Assembly: GCF_024055725.1 (NCBI RefSeq)
Contig: NZ_JAMXMX010000007.1
Span: 248,001 to 312,000, forward strand
From: Actinoallomurus spadix
GTDB lineage: Bacteria; Actinomycetota; Actinomycetes; Streptosporangiales; Streptosporangiaceae
Reading direction: 5' to 3'
DNA: 64,000 nt
Below are positions 52,503 through 64,000 of the stretch, piece by piece (the stretch's first letter is position 1; each line of letters begins with the position of its first letter). The translations under genes were made by a program, and so were the position numbers. A model generated the notes under the pieces. The model did not search any database, was not told the DNA's origin, and worked only from the letters and a program-made list of their open reading frames with translations.

Positions 52503-53429
52503 TCAGTCGAGTCGCGTGACGCCCGGCGGGAGGGCGGCGCCGGCCTCGGCGTCGCGCAGGAAACCGAGCAGGGTCTCCCGGAACGCCCGCGCGGCGTGCG
52601 TCGGATCGACGTCCTTGCGGTGGGCCAGCGCGATCGTGCGCTGCAGGCCGGGCGGGGCCAGGGGGGTGCCCACCAGTCCGGGCCGCCCGGCGAGCACCAT
52701 CGACGGCACGACGGCCGAGCCCATCCCGGCCTCGACGAACCGCAGGACGGCGTCCATCTCCCCGCCCTCGACCGCGAACCGCGGCTCGAACCCCGCCTGC
52801 CGGCACGCCGCCTGGGTCGCCTCCCGCAGGTCGTAGCCCCGGCGGAACATCACCAGGGGCCGCGAGCGCAGGTCCTCGATCCGCAGTGTGGAACGCTCCG
52901 GCGCGTCCGCGTGCGAGGAGACGACGACGAGGTCCTCTCGCAGGATCGGCGTCGTCTCCAGAGCCGGGTCGGTGCTCTGCAGCGGCAGGATGATGAGGGC
53001 CAGGTCGAGCTGGCCGCGGGCGAGGTCGCGGACGAGGTCGCGGGAGCCGCCCTCCTCGACGCGCAGCTCGATGCCGGGGTAGCGCGTGCGGAAGCGCATC
53101 AGCGCGTCGGCCAGCAGCCCGGCGAACAGTGACGGGGTCGCGCCGAGCCGTACGCGCCCGCGCCGCAGGCCGGTCAGGTCCTGAATCTCCCGCCGGGCGG
53201 TATCGACGTCGGCGAGGATGCGCCGCGCGAGGGGCAGCAGCGCCTCGCCGGCGGGCGTCAGCGTGATGTTGCCCCGCGCGCGGCTGAACAACGGGGCGCC
53301 CAGCTCCGCCTCCAGCGTCCTGATCTGCTTGGACAGGGAGGGCTGGGCGACGCGCAGGGTCTCCGCCGCTTGTGTGAAGTGCCTCACCTCGGCCACGGCG
53401 ACGAAGTACGAAAGCTGCTGCAACTGCAC
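52503..53429 (-). CDS. LysR family transcriptional regulator
   Basis: 308 residues. N-terminal helix-turn-helix LSYFVAVAEVRHFTQAAETL, then VAQPSLSKQIRTLEAELG; C-terminal two-lobe effector domain. GTG 53429, divergent from the sdhC gene at 53508 across 78 bases, so it probably regulates the B. subtilis-type succinate dehydrogenase operon and itself. The effector is unknown. Confidence 0.92.
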   Translation of the reverse strand: MQLQQLSYFVAVAEVRHFTQAAETLRVAQPSLSKQIRTLEAELGAPLFSRARGNITLTPAGEALLPLARRILADVDTARREIQDLTGLRRGRVRLGATPSLFAGLLADALMRFRTRYPGIELRVEEGGSRDLVRDLARGQLDLALIILPLQSTDPALETTPILREDLVVVSSHADAPERSTLRIEDLRSRPLVMFRRGYDLREATQAACRQAGFEPRFAVEGGEMDAVLRFVEAGMGSAVVPSMVLAGRPGLVGTPLAPPGLQRTIALAHRKDVDPTHAARAFRETLLGFLRDAEAGAALPPGVTRLD

Positions 53430-53507
53430 CTCTATAGCCTAAGGCTATGGAAACGAGCGTCATCATGTCTTGGACGTAACCGTGGAAACGGACATAACTT
53501 CCGCCAT

Positions 53508-54257
53508 GTGTCGTCCGTGTCTCGTTCCACGCCGGTGGCCACCCGCCCTCGCCCCAAGACGCCCTCGCCGGCGGCCGGTCCGCTGAAGCGGTACCGCTCC
53601 TCCGTCGGCAAGAAGGCCGTCATGGCCGTGACCGGCGCCATCCTCGTCCTGTTCCTCATCGCCCACGCGATCGGAAACCTCAAGGTCTTCCTGGGCCGGG
53701 AGGACTTCGACCACTACTCGCACTGGCTGCGGTCGGTCGGTGAGCCCGCGATCCCGCATCGCACGTTCCTGACCGCCATGGAGGTCGTCCTCACCGTCGC
53801 CGTGCTCCTGCACATCTGGGCGGCGATCTCTCTCGCGCGCCAGGCGCGGCAGGCCCGCCCGGTCCGGTACGCCGCGCGGCCGAAGGCGCATGAGAACCGG
53901 TACGCCACGCACGTCATGCGGTACGGCGGGATCGTCGTCCTGCTGTTCGTCATCTGGCACCTGCTGGACCTGACCTTCGGCGCGGTCAACCCGAAGGGCG
54001 GGGACGCCCAGCCGTACGACAAGGTCATCGCGGACTTCGACCCGTCCCGCTGGTACATCACGCTCTTCTACGTCGTCGCCGTCATCCTCGTGGGCCTGCA
54101 CCTGCGGCACGGCCTGTTCAGTGCCGTCCAGACGCTGGGCTGGGGCCGGCAGCGCCGGTACCCCGCCGTGCGGCTGGCCGCCGACGTCGTCGCGGCGCTG
54201 CTGGTCATCGGCTTCGTGTCCGTCCCCGTCATGGTCACGATCGGAGTGCTGAACTAG
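53508..54257 (+). CDS. sdhC: Succinate dehydrogenase cytochrome b558 subunit
   Basis: About 249 residues, five membrane segments, B. subtilis/Wolinella-type diheme anchor: [40 protein letters not shown] and [11 protein letters not shown] hold the histidines expected for haem ligation and quinone binding. Start could be GTG 53508 or GTG 53517; neither has a clear ribosome site. Two bases separate its stop from sdhA. Confidence 0.9.
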   Translation: MSSVSRSTPVATRPRPKTPSPAAGPLKRYRSSVGKKAVMAVTGAILVLFLIAHAIGNLKVFLGREDFDHYSHWLRSVGEPAIPHRTFLTAMEVVLTVAVLLHIWAAISLARQARQARPVRYAARPKAHENRYATHVMRYGGIVVLLFVIWHLLDLTFGAVNPKGGDAQPYDKVIADFDPSRWYITLFYVVAVILVGLHLRHGLFSAVQTLGWGRQRRYPAVRLAADVVAALLVIGFVSVPVMVTIGVLN

Positions 54258-54259
54258 TC

Positions 54260-56193
<1,934 letters not shown>

Positions 56194-56194
<1 letters not shown>

Positions 56195-56934
56195 TGAAGC
56201 TCACGCTGAAGATCTGGCGGCAGAAGAACGCCGCCGACGAGGGCCGCATGGTCTCGTACGAGATCGACGACGTCTCGCCGGACATGTCGTTCCTGGAGAT
56301 GCTCGACGTCCTCAACGAGCGGCTGATCCTTGATGGCGAGGACCCGGTCGCGTTCGACCACGACTGCCGTGAGGGCATCTGCGGCATGTGCTCGCTGGTC
56401 ATCGACGGCACGCCGCACGGGCCGGAGAAGGCCACGACCACCTGCCAGCTCCACATGCGCAAGTTCAAGGACGGCGACGTCATCACGATCGAGCCGTGGC
56501 GGGCGCGGGCGTTCCCCGTCGTCAAGGACCTCGTGGTGGACCGGTCGGCGTTCGACCGGATCATCCAGGCGGGCGGCTACGTCAGCGCGCCGACCGGCTC
56601 GGCGCCCGAGGCGGCGGCCATCCCGGTGCCGAAGGAGGACGCGAACAAGGCGTTCGACGCGGCGACCTGCATCGGCTGCGGGGCCTGCGTCGCGGCCTGC
56701 CCGAACGCCTCCGCGATGCTGTTCACCGCCGCGAAGATCACCCATCTCGGCCTGCTGCCGCAGGGCCAGCCCGAGCGGTACGACCGGGTGGTCAAGATGG
56801 TGGACCAGATGGACGCCGAGGGCTTCGGCGGCTGCACGAACACCGGTGAGTGCACCGCGGTGTGCCCGAAGGGCATCCCGTTCGAGACCATCTCCCGCCT
56901 CAACGCCGACCTGCTCAAGGCCTCCCGAGGCTGA
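56194..56934 (+). CDS. sdhB: Succinate dehydrogenase iron-sulfur subunit (B. subtilis type)
   Basis: 246 residues. [2Fe-2S] ligands in CREGICGMC and a later Cys in [23 protein letters not shown] and [16 protein letters not shown] carry the other two clusters. ATG 56194. Last gene of sdhCAB; a strong hairpin follows. Confidence 0.95.
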
Positions 56935-56962
56935 ACCCCGCACGCCGCGCGTGACCGGACTT

Positions 56963-57007
56963 CACGGCCCGGATGGAAGGTACGTCCCCCCTTCCGTCCG
57001 GGCCGTG
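56963..57007 (+). terminator. Hairpin after sdhCAB
   Basis: 18-bp stem with one mismatch: 56963-56980 (CACGGCCCGGATGGAAGG) against 56990-57007, 9-base loop, 28 bases after the sdhB stop. No T-tract. Confidence 0.8.
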
Positions 57008-57025
57008 AGCATGTCAGGGGCCATG

Positions 57026-57074
57026 TTGGTAGGTATATTTCAATACCGAAACGGTCGACGTAAAGATCTACCAA
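57026..57074. promoter_or_regulatory. Nested inverted repeats upstream of the oligopeptide importer
   Basis: Inner palindrome GGTAT-ATTTCA-ATACC (57032-57047) containing a TATATT, and an outer pair TTGGTAG (57026-57032) / CTACCAA (57068-57074). They lie 64-112 bases before ATG 57138 in an AT-rich patch. A repressor operator over the promoter is the simplest reading. Confidence 0.4.
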
Positions 57075-57137
57075 GACGTGGCCGCATTACGCCAAGCTAG
57101 GGCCGATCCCCGTACGATCCCGGAGGTGGACGGCCCG

Positions 57138-58724
57138 ATGACCGTGAAAAAGAGCCGCTGGCTCATCTCCTTGACCGCGGTGGCGCTCGCCGCCTCCGCC
57201 TGCGGTGGCGGCGGCGGTGGCGGGAGCAAGTCGAAGGTCTTCACCTTCGCCAACACCGAGCCCGAGCACCTGATCCCCGGCAACACCAACGACTCGTACG
57301 GCCTCAACGTGGACAGCGCCCTGTTCGACACGTTGATGACGCTCGACGCGAACGGCAAGCCGGTGCCGCAGGAGGCGGCGTCGGTCGACTCGTCAGACCA
57401 GAAGGTCTGGACGATCAAGATCAAGCCGGGTCTTACGTTCCACAACGGCGAGCCGGTGACCGCCCAGAGCTACGCCGACGCCTGGAACCACACCGCGAAC
57501 GGCGCCAACGGCTGGGGCAACAACTACTACTTCTCCGCCATCGACGGCTACGCCGACCTCAACCCGGACAAGGGCAAGCCCAAGGTCGACACGCTCAAGG
57601 GCCTCAAGGTCGTCGACCCGCAGACACTGCAGGTGACGCTGTCGCAGCCGTTCAGCCAGTTCCCGTACATCCTGTCGTTCCTCGGCACCGCGCCGATGCC
57701 CAAGGCGGCCTTCGGCGACCTGAAGGCGTACGAGGAGAAGCCGATCGGCAACGGTCCGTTCATGATGGACGGCGCGTGGGAGCACAATCGGCAGATCAAG
57801 ACGAAGAAGTTCGCCGGCTACAAGGGCCCGCGCCCGGCCAAGGCCGACGGGGTGGTCTTCAAGACGTACGCCAGCCGTGACGCCGCCTACACGGACCTGC
57901 GGGCGGGCAGGGTCGACTTCGACACCCAGATCCCCGCGGCGCAGGTGCCCCAGGCGAAGCGCCTGCTCGGGAAGCGATACCTCAGCGTGCCCAGCGGAAC
58001 GATGGACTTCCTGGAGTTCCCGCTCTACGACGACCGGTTCGCCAACGCGGACCTGCGCAAGGCGATCTCGATGGCGATCGACCGGCAGTCGATCGTGAAC
58101 GCCGTCTTCAACGGCGCCTACAAGCCGACCGGCTCGCTGCTCGCGCCGATCGTGCCGGGCTACCGGGCCGACGCGTGCGGGCAGGCCTGCACCTACAACC
58201 CGACGGCGGCCAAGCAGCTGTTCGACAAGGCCGGCGGGTTCAAGGGCACGCTGCACCTGATGTTCTCCAACGCCGACCCGACGTACGAGCAGTGGATGAC
58301 CGACGTGGCCAACCAGCTCAAGCAGAACCTCGGCATCACGGACATCACCTTCGACAAGATCCAGGCGTCGGACTACATCTCCAAGCTGGTCGACCACAAG
58401 GCGACCGGCCCGTACCGCAGCAACTGGACGATGGACTACCCGAGCCCGGAGGACTACCTCACGCCCCGGTGTGCCAAGCCGACCCGCAGCGGGTACGACG
58501 GCGCCGCGTGCGAGACGCTGATCATGAAGGGCAACGGGGCGAGCACGCCGGAGGAGGGCCGGAAGTACTACCAGCAGGCCGAGGACCTCGTGCTCAAGGA
58601 CATGCCGATCACTCCGCTGTGGAACTGGCAGGACCAGGCCGGCTACTCCGGTCACATCGGTGACGTGCACGTCGACCCGTACGTCCAGACGCTGGTCCAC
58701 CTTGACCAGGTGACGGTCAAGTAG
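57138..58724 (+). CDS. Oligopeptide ABC transporter substrate-binding lipoprotein
   Basis: 528 residues, family 5 binding protein. Signal peptide with lipidation Cys22 (ALAASACGG), then TFANTEPEHLIPGNTNDSYG, LTFHNGEPVTAQSYADAWNH and NADLRKAISMAIDRQSIVNA, all typical. It binds peptides or nickel-like ligands outside the cell. ATG 57138 has GGAGGTGG upstream. First gene of a five-gene operon. A family 5 lipoprotein (LpqW) also follows typA in M. tuberculosis, but this copy lies 20 kb away. Confidence 0.93.
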   Translation: MTVKKSRWLISLTAVALAASACGGGGGGGSKSKVFTFANTEPEHLIPGNTNDSYGLNVDSALFDTLMTLDANGKPVPQEAASVDSSDQKVWTIKIKPGLTFHNGEPVTAQSYADAWNHTANGANGWGNNYYFSAIDGYADLNPDKGKPKVDTLKGLKVVDPQTLQVTLSQPFSQFPYILSFLGTAPMPKAAFGDLKAYEEKPIGNGPFMMDGAWEHNRQIKTKKFAGYKGPRPAKADGVVFKTYASRDAAYTDLRAGRVDFDTQIPAAQVPQAKRLLGKRYLSVPSGTMDFLEFPLYDDRFANADLRKAISMAIDRQSIVNAVFNGAYKPTGSLLAPIVPGYRADACGQACTYNPTAAKQLFDKAGGFKGTLHLMFSNADPTYEQWMTDVANQLKQNLGITDITFDKIQASDYISKLVDHKATGPYRSNWTMDYPSPEDYLTPRCAKPTRSGYDGAACETLIMKGNGASTPEEGRKYYQQAEDLVLKDMPITPLWNWQDQAGYSGHIGDVHVDPYVQTLVHLDQVTVK

Positions 58725-58725
58725 C

Positions 58726-59652
58726 GTGTGGCGTTTCGTCCTCCGGCGCCTGCTGCAGATGGTGCCGGTGCTCATCGGCACCACCTTCCTGATCTACGTG
58801 GCGGTGTTCGCGTTGCCCGGGGACCCGATCCGGGCCCTGGGCGGCGACAAGCCGATGCCGCCGTCGGTCTACGAGGCGCTCCGGCACCACTACCACCTCG
58901 ACGAGCCGCTGATCACGCAGTACGGCCGGTACCTCCTCGGCCTCGCCCGCGGGGACTTCGGTGAGACCCTGAACGGCCAGTCCGTCGCGAGCCTGATGGC
59001 GACGGGCTGGACCGTCACGGTCCAGCTGGCCCTCACCGCGTGGATCTTCGAGTTGGTCGTCGGCATCGCGCTCGGCGTGCTCGCCGGTCTGCGCAAGGGC
59101 GGGATCATCGACTCGCTGGTGCTGAGCGGCACGACCTTCATCATCGCCATCCCGGCCTTCGTGCTGGCCTACTCGGCCCAGCTGATCTTCGGGCTGAAGC
59201 TCGGCTGGTTCCCGACGGCCGGGACCGATGACGGCTGGCCGTACAGCTACCTGCTGCCGGGCGTCATCCTCGGCTCGCTCAGCCTCGCCTACATCGCCCG
59301 GCTGACGCGGACGAGTCTGGTGGAGAACATGCGCGCCGACTACGTGCGCACCGCCCTGGCCAAGGGGCTGCCGCGGCGGCGGATCATCCTCCGGCACACG
59401 CTGCGCAACTCGCTGATCCCGGTCGTCACCTATCTGGGCGTCGACCTGGGGAACCTGCTCGCCGGCGCGATCGTCATCGAGGGCATCTTCAACCTGCCCG
59501 GCATCGGCCAGCAGATCTTCCAGGCCGTGCAGATCAAGGACGGGCCGACCGTCGTGGGCATCTCCACCTTCCTGGTGCTGATCTTCCTGCTGGCCAACCT
59601 GGTGGTCGACATCCTGTACGGCGCCCTGGACCCGAGGATCCGCTATGAGTGA
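58726..59652 (+). CDS. Oligopeptide ABC transporter permease (OppB/DppB type)
   Basis: 308 residues, six membrane segments. N-terminal FVLRRLLQMVPVLIGTTFLI and the EAA-type loop DYVRTALAKGLPRRRIILRH are diagnostic. GTG 58726, one base after the binding-protein stop; overlaps the next gene by eight bases. Confidence 0.94.
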   Translation: MWRFVLRRLLQMVPVLIGTTFLIYVAVFALPGDPIRALGGDKPMPPSVYEALRHHYHLDEPLITQYGRYLLGLARGDFGETLNGQSVASLMATGWTVTVQLALTAWIFELVVGIALGVLAGLRKGGIIDSLVLSGTTFIIAIPAFVLAYSAQLIFGLKLGWFPTAGTDDGWPYSYLLPGVILGSLSLAYIARLTRTSLVENMRADYVRTALAKGLPRRRIILRHTLRNSLIPVVTYLGVDLGNLLAGAIVIEGIFNLPGIGQQIFQAVQIKDGPTVVGISTFLVLIFLLANLVVDILYGALDPRIRYE

Positions 59653-60580
59653 GCCGATCACCACGACGGACACCCTCGCCGTCGCCCAGACCGGGTCGGA
59701 GGTCTCCGGGGCGTCCGCGTCGCTGTGGAGTGACGCGTGGCGGGCCCTGCGCCGCCGGGTGGTCTTCTGGCTTTCGGTGGCCATCCTCCTCTTCATGGGC
59801 CTGCTCGCGGTGTTCCCCTCGCTGTTCACCGACCGCGGCGTCAACGACCGGTGCGACGTGCGGTTCGCCAAGCACACGCCGTCCTCGTGGAACCCGTTCG
59901 GGGCCGGGGGTCACCCGTTCGGCTTCGACACCCACGGCTGCGACTACTGGGCGCAGATCGTGCACGGCGCCCGCGCCCCGATGATCGTGGGCTTCGTCGT
60001 GACCGGGATCGCGCTGACCCTGTCGATCACGCTGGGCTCGCTGTCGGGCTACTTCGGCCGCTGGCTGGACGCGCTGATCTCCCGGATCACCGATATCTTC
60101 TTCGGCCTGCCGCTCGTCCTCGGCGCGCTCGTGATCCTCACGGCCTTCCCCGACCACGGGGTGTGGACGATGTCGCTCGTGCTGGGCGTGCTGTGGTGGC
60201 CGACGATGACCCGGCTGATGCGCGGTCAGGTGCTGTCGGTCCGGGACGCGGACTACGTCCAGGCCGCCCGGATGCTCGGCGCCGGTGACCTGCGCATCAT
60301 GGTCCGGCACATCCTGCCGAACGCCGTCGCGCCCGTCTTCGTCTATGCGATGCTGAACGTCGGCGTGGTGATCGGGTACGAGGCGACGCTCGACTACCTC
60401 GGCGTCGGCCTGCAGTACCCCACGGTCTCCTGGGGGCTGCAGCTCAGCCAGGCGCAGGACGTCTTCACCGACCACCCGTACCTCCTGATCTATCCCGCGG
60501 TGCTCCTGACCGCGACCGTGCTGAGCTTCCTGCTGCTCGGCGACGCCGTGCGCGACGCCCTGGACCCGAAACTCCGATGA
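59645..60580 (+). CDS. Oligopeptide ABC transporter permease (OppC/DppC type)
   Basis: 311 residues, six membrane segments with the large extracellular loop after the first (SLFTDRGVNDRCD). EAA-type loop DYVQAARMLGAGDLRIMVRH and the C-terminal GDAVRDALDPKL ending are typical. ATG 59645; overlaps the ATPase gene by four bases. Confidence 0.94.
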   Translation: MSEPITTTDTLAVAQTGSEVSGASASLWSDAWRALRRRVVFWLSVAILLFMGLLAVFPSLFTDRGVNDRCDVRFAKHTPSSWNPFGAGGHPFGFDTHGCDYWAQIVHGARAPMIVGFVVTGIALTLSITLGSLSGYFGRWLDALISRITDIFFGLPLVLGALVILTAFPDHGVWTMSLVLGVLWWPTMTRLMRGQVLSVRDADYVQAARMLGAGDLRIMVRHILPNAVAPVFVYAMLNVGVVIGYEATLDYLGVGLQYPTVSWGLQLSQAQDVFTDHPYLLIYPAVLLTATVLSFLLLGDAVRDALDPKLR

Positions 60581-61590
60581 CGAACACAACCGACCCCGCT
60601 CCGGGGACACCCCTGCTGCAGGTCGAGGACCTGCGCGTCGAGTTCCGCATGCGCGGCTCGACGGTGAACGCCGTCAACGGGCTCTCCTACACGCTCGCCG
60701 AGGGGGAGACCCTCGCGATCCTGGGGGAGTCCGGGTCCGGCAAGAGCGTCAGCGCGCAGGCCGTGATGGGCATCCTCGACACCCCGCCCGCGTACGTCAC
60801 GGGCGGCGCCGTGCGGTTCCGGGGCACCGAGCTGCTCGGCCTGCCGGAGAAGAAGCGCCGGACCTACCGCGGCGCGCACATCGCGATGATCTTCCAGGAC
60901 GCCCTGTCGGCGCTGAACCCGGTGCACCGGGTCGGCGACCAGATCGCCGAGATGCTGCTCGTGCACCGGGGCATGTCCCGCGGCGACGCGCGCAAGCGAG
61001 CGATCGAGCTGATGGAGCGGGTCCGGATCCCCTCGGCGGGCTCCCGCGCGAACGACTACCCGCACCAGTTCTCCGGCGGCATGCGCCAGCGCGTCATGAT
61101 CGCGATGGCGCTGGCCCTGGAACCGGACGTGCTCATCGCCGACGAGCCCACGACGGCCCTCGACGTCACCGTCCAGGCGCAGATCATGAAGCTGCTGCGT
61201 GACCTGCAGGACGAGATGGCGATGGGGCTGATCCTCATCACCCACGACCTCGGTGTGGTCGCCGACGTCGCCGACCGCATCGTCGTGATGTACGCCGGGC
61301 GCGTCGTCGAGCAGGCCGAGGTCAGGGAGCTGTACGCCCGGCCCGCGCACCCGTACACCGAGGGCCTGCTGGCGTCCGTGCCGCGTGTCGATGTACGGGA
61401 CCGGGCGCTGACCCCGATCAAGGGGTCGCCGCCGAACCTCGCGGCGATCCCATCCGGCTGCCCGTTCCACCCGCGCTGCCCGAGGGCGCGGGAGGAGCGC
61501 TGCCCCGACGAGGTGCCCGCGCTGCGCGACGTGACCGGCACCGGGCACGGGAGCGCCTGCCACTACGCGGAGGAGGTGCTCGGTGGCTGA
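60577..61590 (+). CDS. Oligopeptide ABC transporter ATPase (OppD/DppD type)
   Basis: 337 residues. Walker [18 protein letters not shown]-loop [10 protein letters not shown], signature [12 protein letters not shown], Walker [14 protein letters not shown]-loop ITHDLG, and the C-terminal Cys-rich peptide-transporter extension ([18 protein letters not shown]). ATG 60577. Confidence 0.95.
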   Translation: MTNTTDPAPGTPLLQVEDLRVEFRMRGSTVNAVNGLSYTLAEGETLAILGESGSGKSVSAQAVMGILDTPPAYVTGGAVRFRGTELLGLPEKKRRTYRGAHIAMIFQDALSALNPVHRVGDQIAEMLLVHRGMSRGDARKRAIELMERVRIPSAGSRANDYPHQFSGGMRQRVMIAMALALEPDVLIADEPTTALDVTVQAQIMKLLRDLQDEMAMGLILITHDLGVVADVADRIVVMYAGRVVEQAEVRELYARPAHPYTEGLLASVPRVDVRDRALTPIKGSPPNLAAIPSGCPFHPRCPRAREERCPDEVPALRDVTGTGHGSACHYAEEVLGG

Positions 61591-62611
61591 CGAGATCCTG
61601 CAGGTCGAGAACCTGGTCAAGCACTTCCCGCTCACCCAGGGGATCGTGTTCAAGCGCCAGGTGGGCCAGGTCAAGGCGGTCGACGGCGTCTCTTTCGGGC
61701 TGCGCAAGGGCGAGACGCTCGGCCTGGTCGGGGAGTCCGGCTGCGGCAAGAGCACGCTCGCCAAGCTGCTCATGGCCCTCGAACGCCCCACCTCCGGCTC
61801 GGTGCGCTTCGAGGACCAGGACGTGTTCGCGCTGTCCCGTGCGGAGCTGCGGCGGCTGCGGCGCCGGGTGCAGATGGTCCTGCAGGACCCCTACACCTCG
61901 CTGAACCCGCGCATGACGGTCGGTGACATCGTCGGCGAGCCGTTCGCGATCCACGGAGACCCCGAGGGCGGGCGGCGCCGGCGCGTGCGGGAGTTGCTGG
62001 AGGTCGTCGGCCTCGACCCCGACCACGTGAACCGCTACCCGCACCAGTTCTCCGGCGGGCAGCGGCAGCGGATCGGCATCGCCCGCGCGCTCGCGCTGCG
62101 GCCCGATGTGATCATCTGCGACGAGCCGGTCTCCGCGCTGGACGTCTCGGTGCAGGCGCAGGTCATGAACCTCCTGGCCGACCTGCAGAAGGAGTTCGGC
62201 CTGTCGTACGTCTTCATCGCGCACGACCTGGCCGTCGTCCGGCACATCTCCGACCGGGTCGCGGTGATGTACCTCGGAAAGATCGTCGAGCTCGGTGACG
62301 AGGAGCAGATCTACGACCACCCGACGCACCCGTACACGCAGGCGCTTCTGTCGGCCGTGCCGGTGCCGGACCCGACGCGGCAGGGGACCCCGATCGTGCT
62401 CGAGGGCGACGTCCCGAGCCCGACGAACCCGCCGTCCGGCTGCCGGTTCCGCACGCGCTGCTGGAAGGCGCGGGACGTCTGTGCCACCGACGAACCGCTC
62501 TTGCAGGTGCGGGCCCCGGGCGGCGCCGGGGACGGCGAGGACGGCGGGACGTCGGGCTCGCCGCACCCGAGCGCGTGTCACTTCGCCGACGAGAAAATCG
62601 TTCGCGGCTGA
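61583..62611 (+). CDS. Oligopeptide ABC transporter ATPase (OppF/DppF type)
   Basis: 342 residues. Walker [17 protein letters not shown]-loop [13 protein letters not shown], signature [12 protein letters not shown], Walker [14 protein letters not shown]-loop IAHDLAV, and the Cys-rich C-terminal extension [17 protein letters not shown] 61583 overlaps OppD by eight bases. Completes the importer. Confidence 0.95.
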   Translation: MADEILQVENLVKHFPLTQGIVFKRQVGQVKAVDGVSFGLRKGETLGLVGESGCGKSTLAKLLMALERPTSGSVRFEDQDVFALSRAELRRLRRRVQMVLQDPYTSLNPRMTVGDIVGEPFAIHGDPEGGRRRRVRELLEVVGLDPDHVNRYPHQFSGGQRQRIGIARALALRPDVIICDEPVSALDVSVQAQVMNLLADLQKEFGLSYVFIAHDLAVVRHISDRVAVMYLGKIVELGDEEQIYDHPTHPYTQALLSAVPVPDPTRQGTPIVLEGDVPSPTNPPSGCRFRTRCWKARDVCATDEPLLQVRAPGGAGDGEDGGTSGSPHPSACHFADEKIVRG

Positions 62612-62664
62612 TCTCGCGCTCTGGGTAGCGTCGAGGGATCTGCCGTCTCTCGAACGGGGCTCCC

Positions 62665-64000
62665 ATGCGCTCGCTTCCCGTGGCGGATCCCGGCACGCCC
62701 GACAACCGGTCGCCCGCGCGTTACCTCCTGTGGGCGGCGCGCGCCCAGGCCGGCACGATGGCCGGCGCCGCCGGAGCCGGCGTCCTGTGGATGGTGAGCC
62801 AGGCGTTAATGCCCGCCGTGATCGGCCGGGCGATCGACGCGGGCCTGACCGCCCGCGACGCTCACGCGCTGGTGGTCTGGTCCGGTGTCCTGCTGGCCCT
62901 CGGCGCCGTCCAGGCGGTGACCGGTGTGCTGCGGCACCGCCTCTCCAGCGCGAACTGGCTGGGCGCGACCTTCCGCACCATCCAGGTGACCACCCGGCAG
63001 GTCGTACGGCTCGGCGCGACGCTGCCGAAGCGGCTGGCGAGCGGCGAGGTCGTCAGCGTCGGGATGTCCGACGTGTCGCACATCGGCGGGGCGATGGACA
63101 TCGTCGGGCGCGGCAGCGGGGCGGTCGTCTCGATCGTCGTCGTGGGCGTGATCCTCCTGACGACCTCCTGGCGGCTCGGCCTGATCGTGCTGGCCGGGGT
63201 GCCGCTGCTGGCCCTCGCGGTCGGGCCGCTGCTGCGCCCGCTGCACCGCCGTCAGGAGCGGCAGCGCGAGCTGAACGGCGAGCTGGCCACCCGGGCGGGC
63301 GACATCGTGGCCGGGCTGCGGGTGCTGCGCGGGATCGGCGGCGAGCGGTTCGTCGCCGCGCGCTACCGCGCCGAGTCCCAGGCCGTCCGCGCGGCGGGCG
63401 TCCGGGTGGCGCGTACCGAGTCGCTGCTGGACGGCGCGCAGGTGCTGCTACCCGGGCTGCTGGTCGCGCTGGTCACCTGGGCCGGGGCGCGGTTCGCGCT
63501 GAACGGTGAGATCACCACGGGCCAGCTGGTCTCCTTCTACGGGTACGCCGTGTTCCTCGTCGACCCGCTGCGGACCCTCACCGAGGCCGCCGACAAGATG
63601 ACCAAGGCGCACGTCGCCGCGCGGCGGGCTGTCCGGATCCTCGGGATGACGCCCGAGCCGTCCGACGAGGGGACCCGCTCCCCGTCCCGCGGCGATCTGG
63701 TCGACGAGGAGTCCGGTGTCGTCGTACGGCCCGGCCGGCTCACCGCCGTCGCCGCGACCGCGCCGGAGGACGCCCAGGCCATCGCGGACCGGCTCGGCCG
63801 CTTCACCGACGGCGCGGTCACCTGGGGCGGCGTCCCACTGCGGGACCTGCCCCTGCGGGTCGTGCGCGAGGCCGTCCTGGTCGCCGACAACGAGGCGCGG
63901 CTGTTCTCCGGGCGGCTGCTCGACGAGCTCGGAGGGAACGCGGGCGACGGCGCGCGGCGCGTCCGGGCGGCCCTGCGCGCCGCCTGCGCCGAGGACGTCG
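62665..64000 (+). CDS. ABC exporter half-subunit with degenerate ATPase domain, 5' part
   Basis: At least 445 residues, cut by the window end. Six membrane segments (about 35-300) of an ABC exporter fold (GEVVSVGMSDVSHIGGAMD, WRLGLIVLAGVPLL). The nucleotide-binding domain begins near 350 but has no Walker A: where GxxGxGKS is expected it reads TAVAATAPEDAQAIADRL, and the Q-loop position reads LVADNEARLFSG. It is thus probably the inactive-site half of a heterodimer whose partner should lie downstream. A TTA codon (62806-62808, codon 48), rare at this GC, could make it bldA-dependent. Confidence 0.85.
   Translation, partial: MRSLPVADPGTPDNRSPARYLLWAARAQAGTMAGAAGAGVLWMVSQALMPAVIGRAIDAGLTARDAHALVVWSGVLLALGAVQAVTGVLRHRLSSANWLGATFRTIQVTTRQVVRLGATLPKRLASGEVVSVGMSDVSHIGGAMDIVGRGSGAVVSIVVVGVILLTTSWRLGLIVLAGVPLLALAVGPLLRPLHRRQERQRELNGELATRAGDIVAGLRVLRGIGGERFVAARYRAESQAVRAAGVRVARTESLLDGAQVLLPGLLVALVTWAGARFALNGEITTGQLVSFYGYAVFLVDPLRTLTEAADKMTKAHVAARRAVRILGMTPEPSDEGTRSPSRGDLVDEESGVVVRPGRLTAVAATAPEDAQAIADRLGRFTDGAVTWGGVPLRDLPLRVVREAVLVADNEARLFSGRLLDELGGNAGDGARRVRAALRAACAEDV

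Overview
The window comes from the chromosome of a high-GC filamentous-type actinomycete (Actinomycetota). Most genes sit near 67-70% GC, there are many GTG and some TTG starts, and the gene families (DUF4245, DUF6542, lipid-droplet protein, DUF4282, Mycobacterium-type Sdh1) are actinobacterial. The style suggests Streptosporangiales or a relative, but the genus cannot be read from the sequence. No rRNA, tRNA, CRISPR, integrase or relaxase was seen.

Layout. 1-2511: end of a sugar ABC importer (binding protein cut by the window edge, two permeases). 2574-20821: a housekeeping block whose order (glpX, DUF4245, xseB, xseA, lipid-droplet protein, ispH, DUF6542, ychF) matches the order I recall for M. 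tuberculosis Rv1099c-Rv1112. It is interrupted by a VWA/solute-binding protein with a two-component system, a PadR gene with a frameshifted membrane protein, an ArsR/MFS divergent pair, a MarR gene and rmuC. Two copies of a miniature inverted-repeat element lie here, one a deletion derivative of the other.

21010-32639 (+): a compact type IV secretion operon of the Tn916/pCW3 (Tcp) kind: TcpC/VirB8-like, TcpD-like, TcpE fused to a MinD-like domain, a 61-codon gene, VirB4-like ATPase, VirB6-like channel protein, a second small VirB8/NTF2-like candidate, and a transglycosylase-NlpC/P60 wall hydrolase. 32640-37420: NUDIX hydrolase, thiamine-binding protein, a membrane Ser/Thr kinase and typA.

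37451-47853 (-): a second cluster on the opposite strand with DUF4282 protein, kinase-membrane protein, a 411-aa protein, a zinc-ribbon/M48 membrane protease, a VirD4-type coupling ATPase without a membrane anchor, a 161-aa protein, a protein with RelA/SpoT-like motifs and a very acidic tail, a DUF4913-like protein and a zinc-ribbon membrane protein. The part around 39500-40800 drops to about 45-50% GC. My leading hypothesis is that the two clusters form one chromosomally fixed, relaxase-less T4SS that handles a protein substrate (the RelA/SpoT-like protein) instead of DNA.

48052-56934: two different succinate dehydrogenase operons back to back (Sdh1 type on -, B. subtilis type on +), separated by a PH-like gene and a LysR gene. 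57138-62611: a five-gene oligopeptide ABC importer operon. From 62665 to the edge: an ABC exporter half-subunit with a degenerate ATPase domain.
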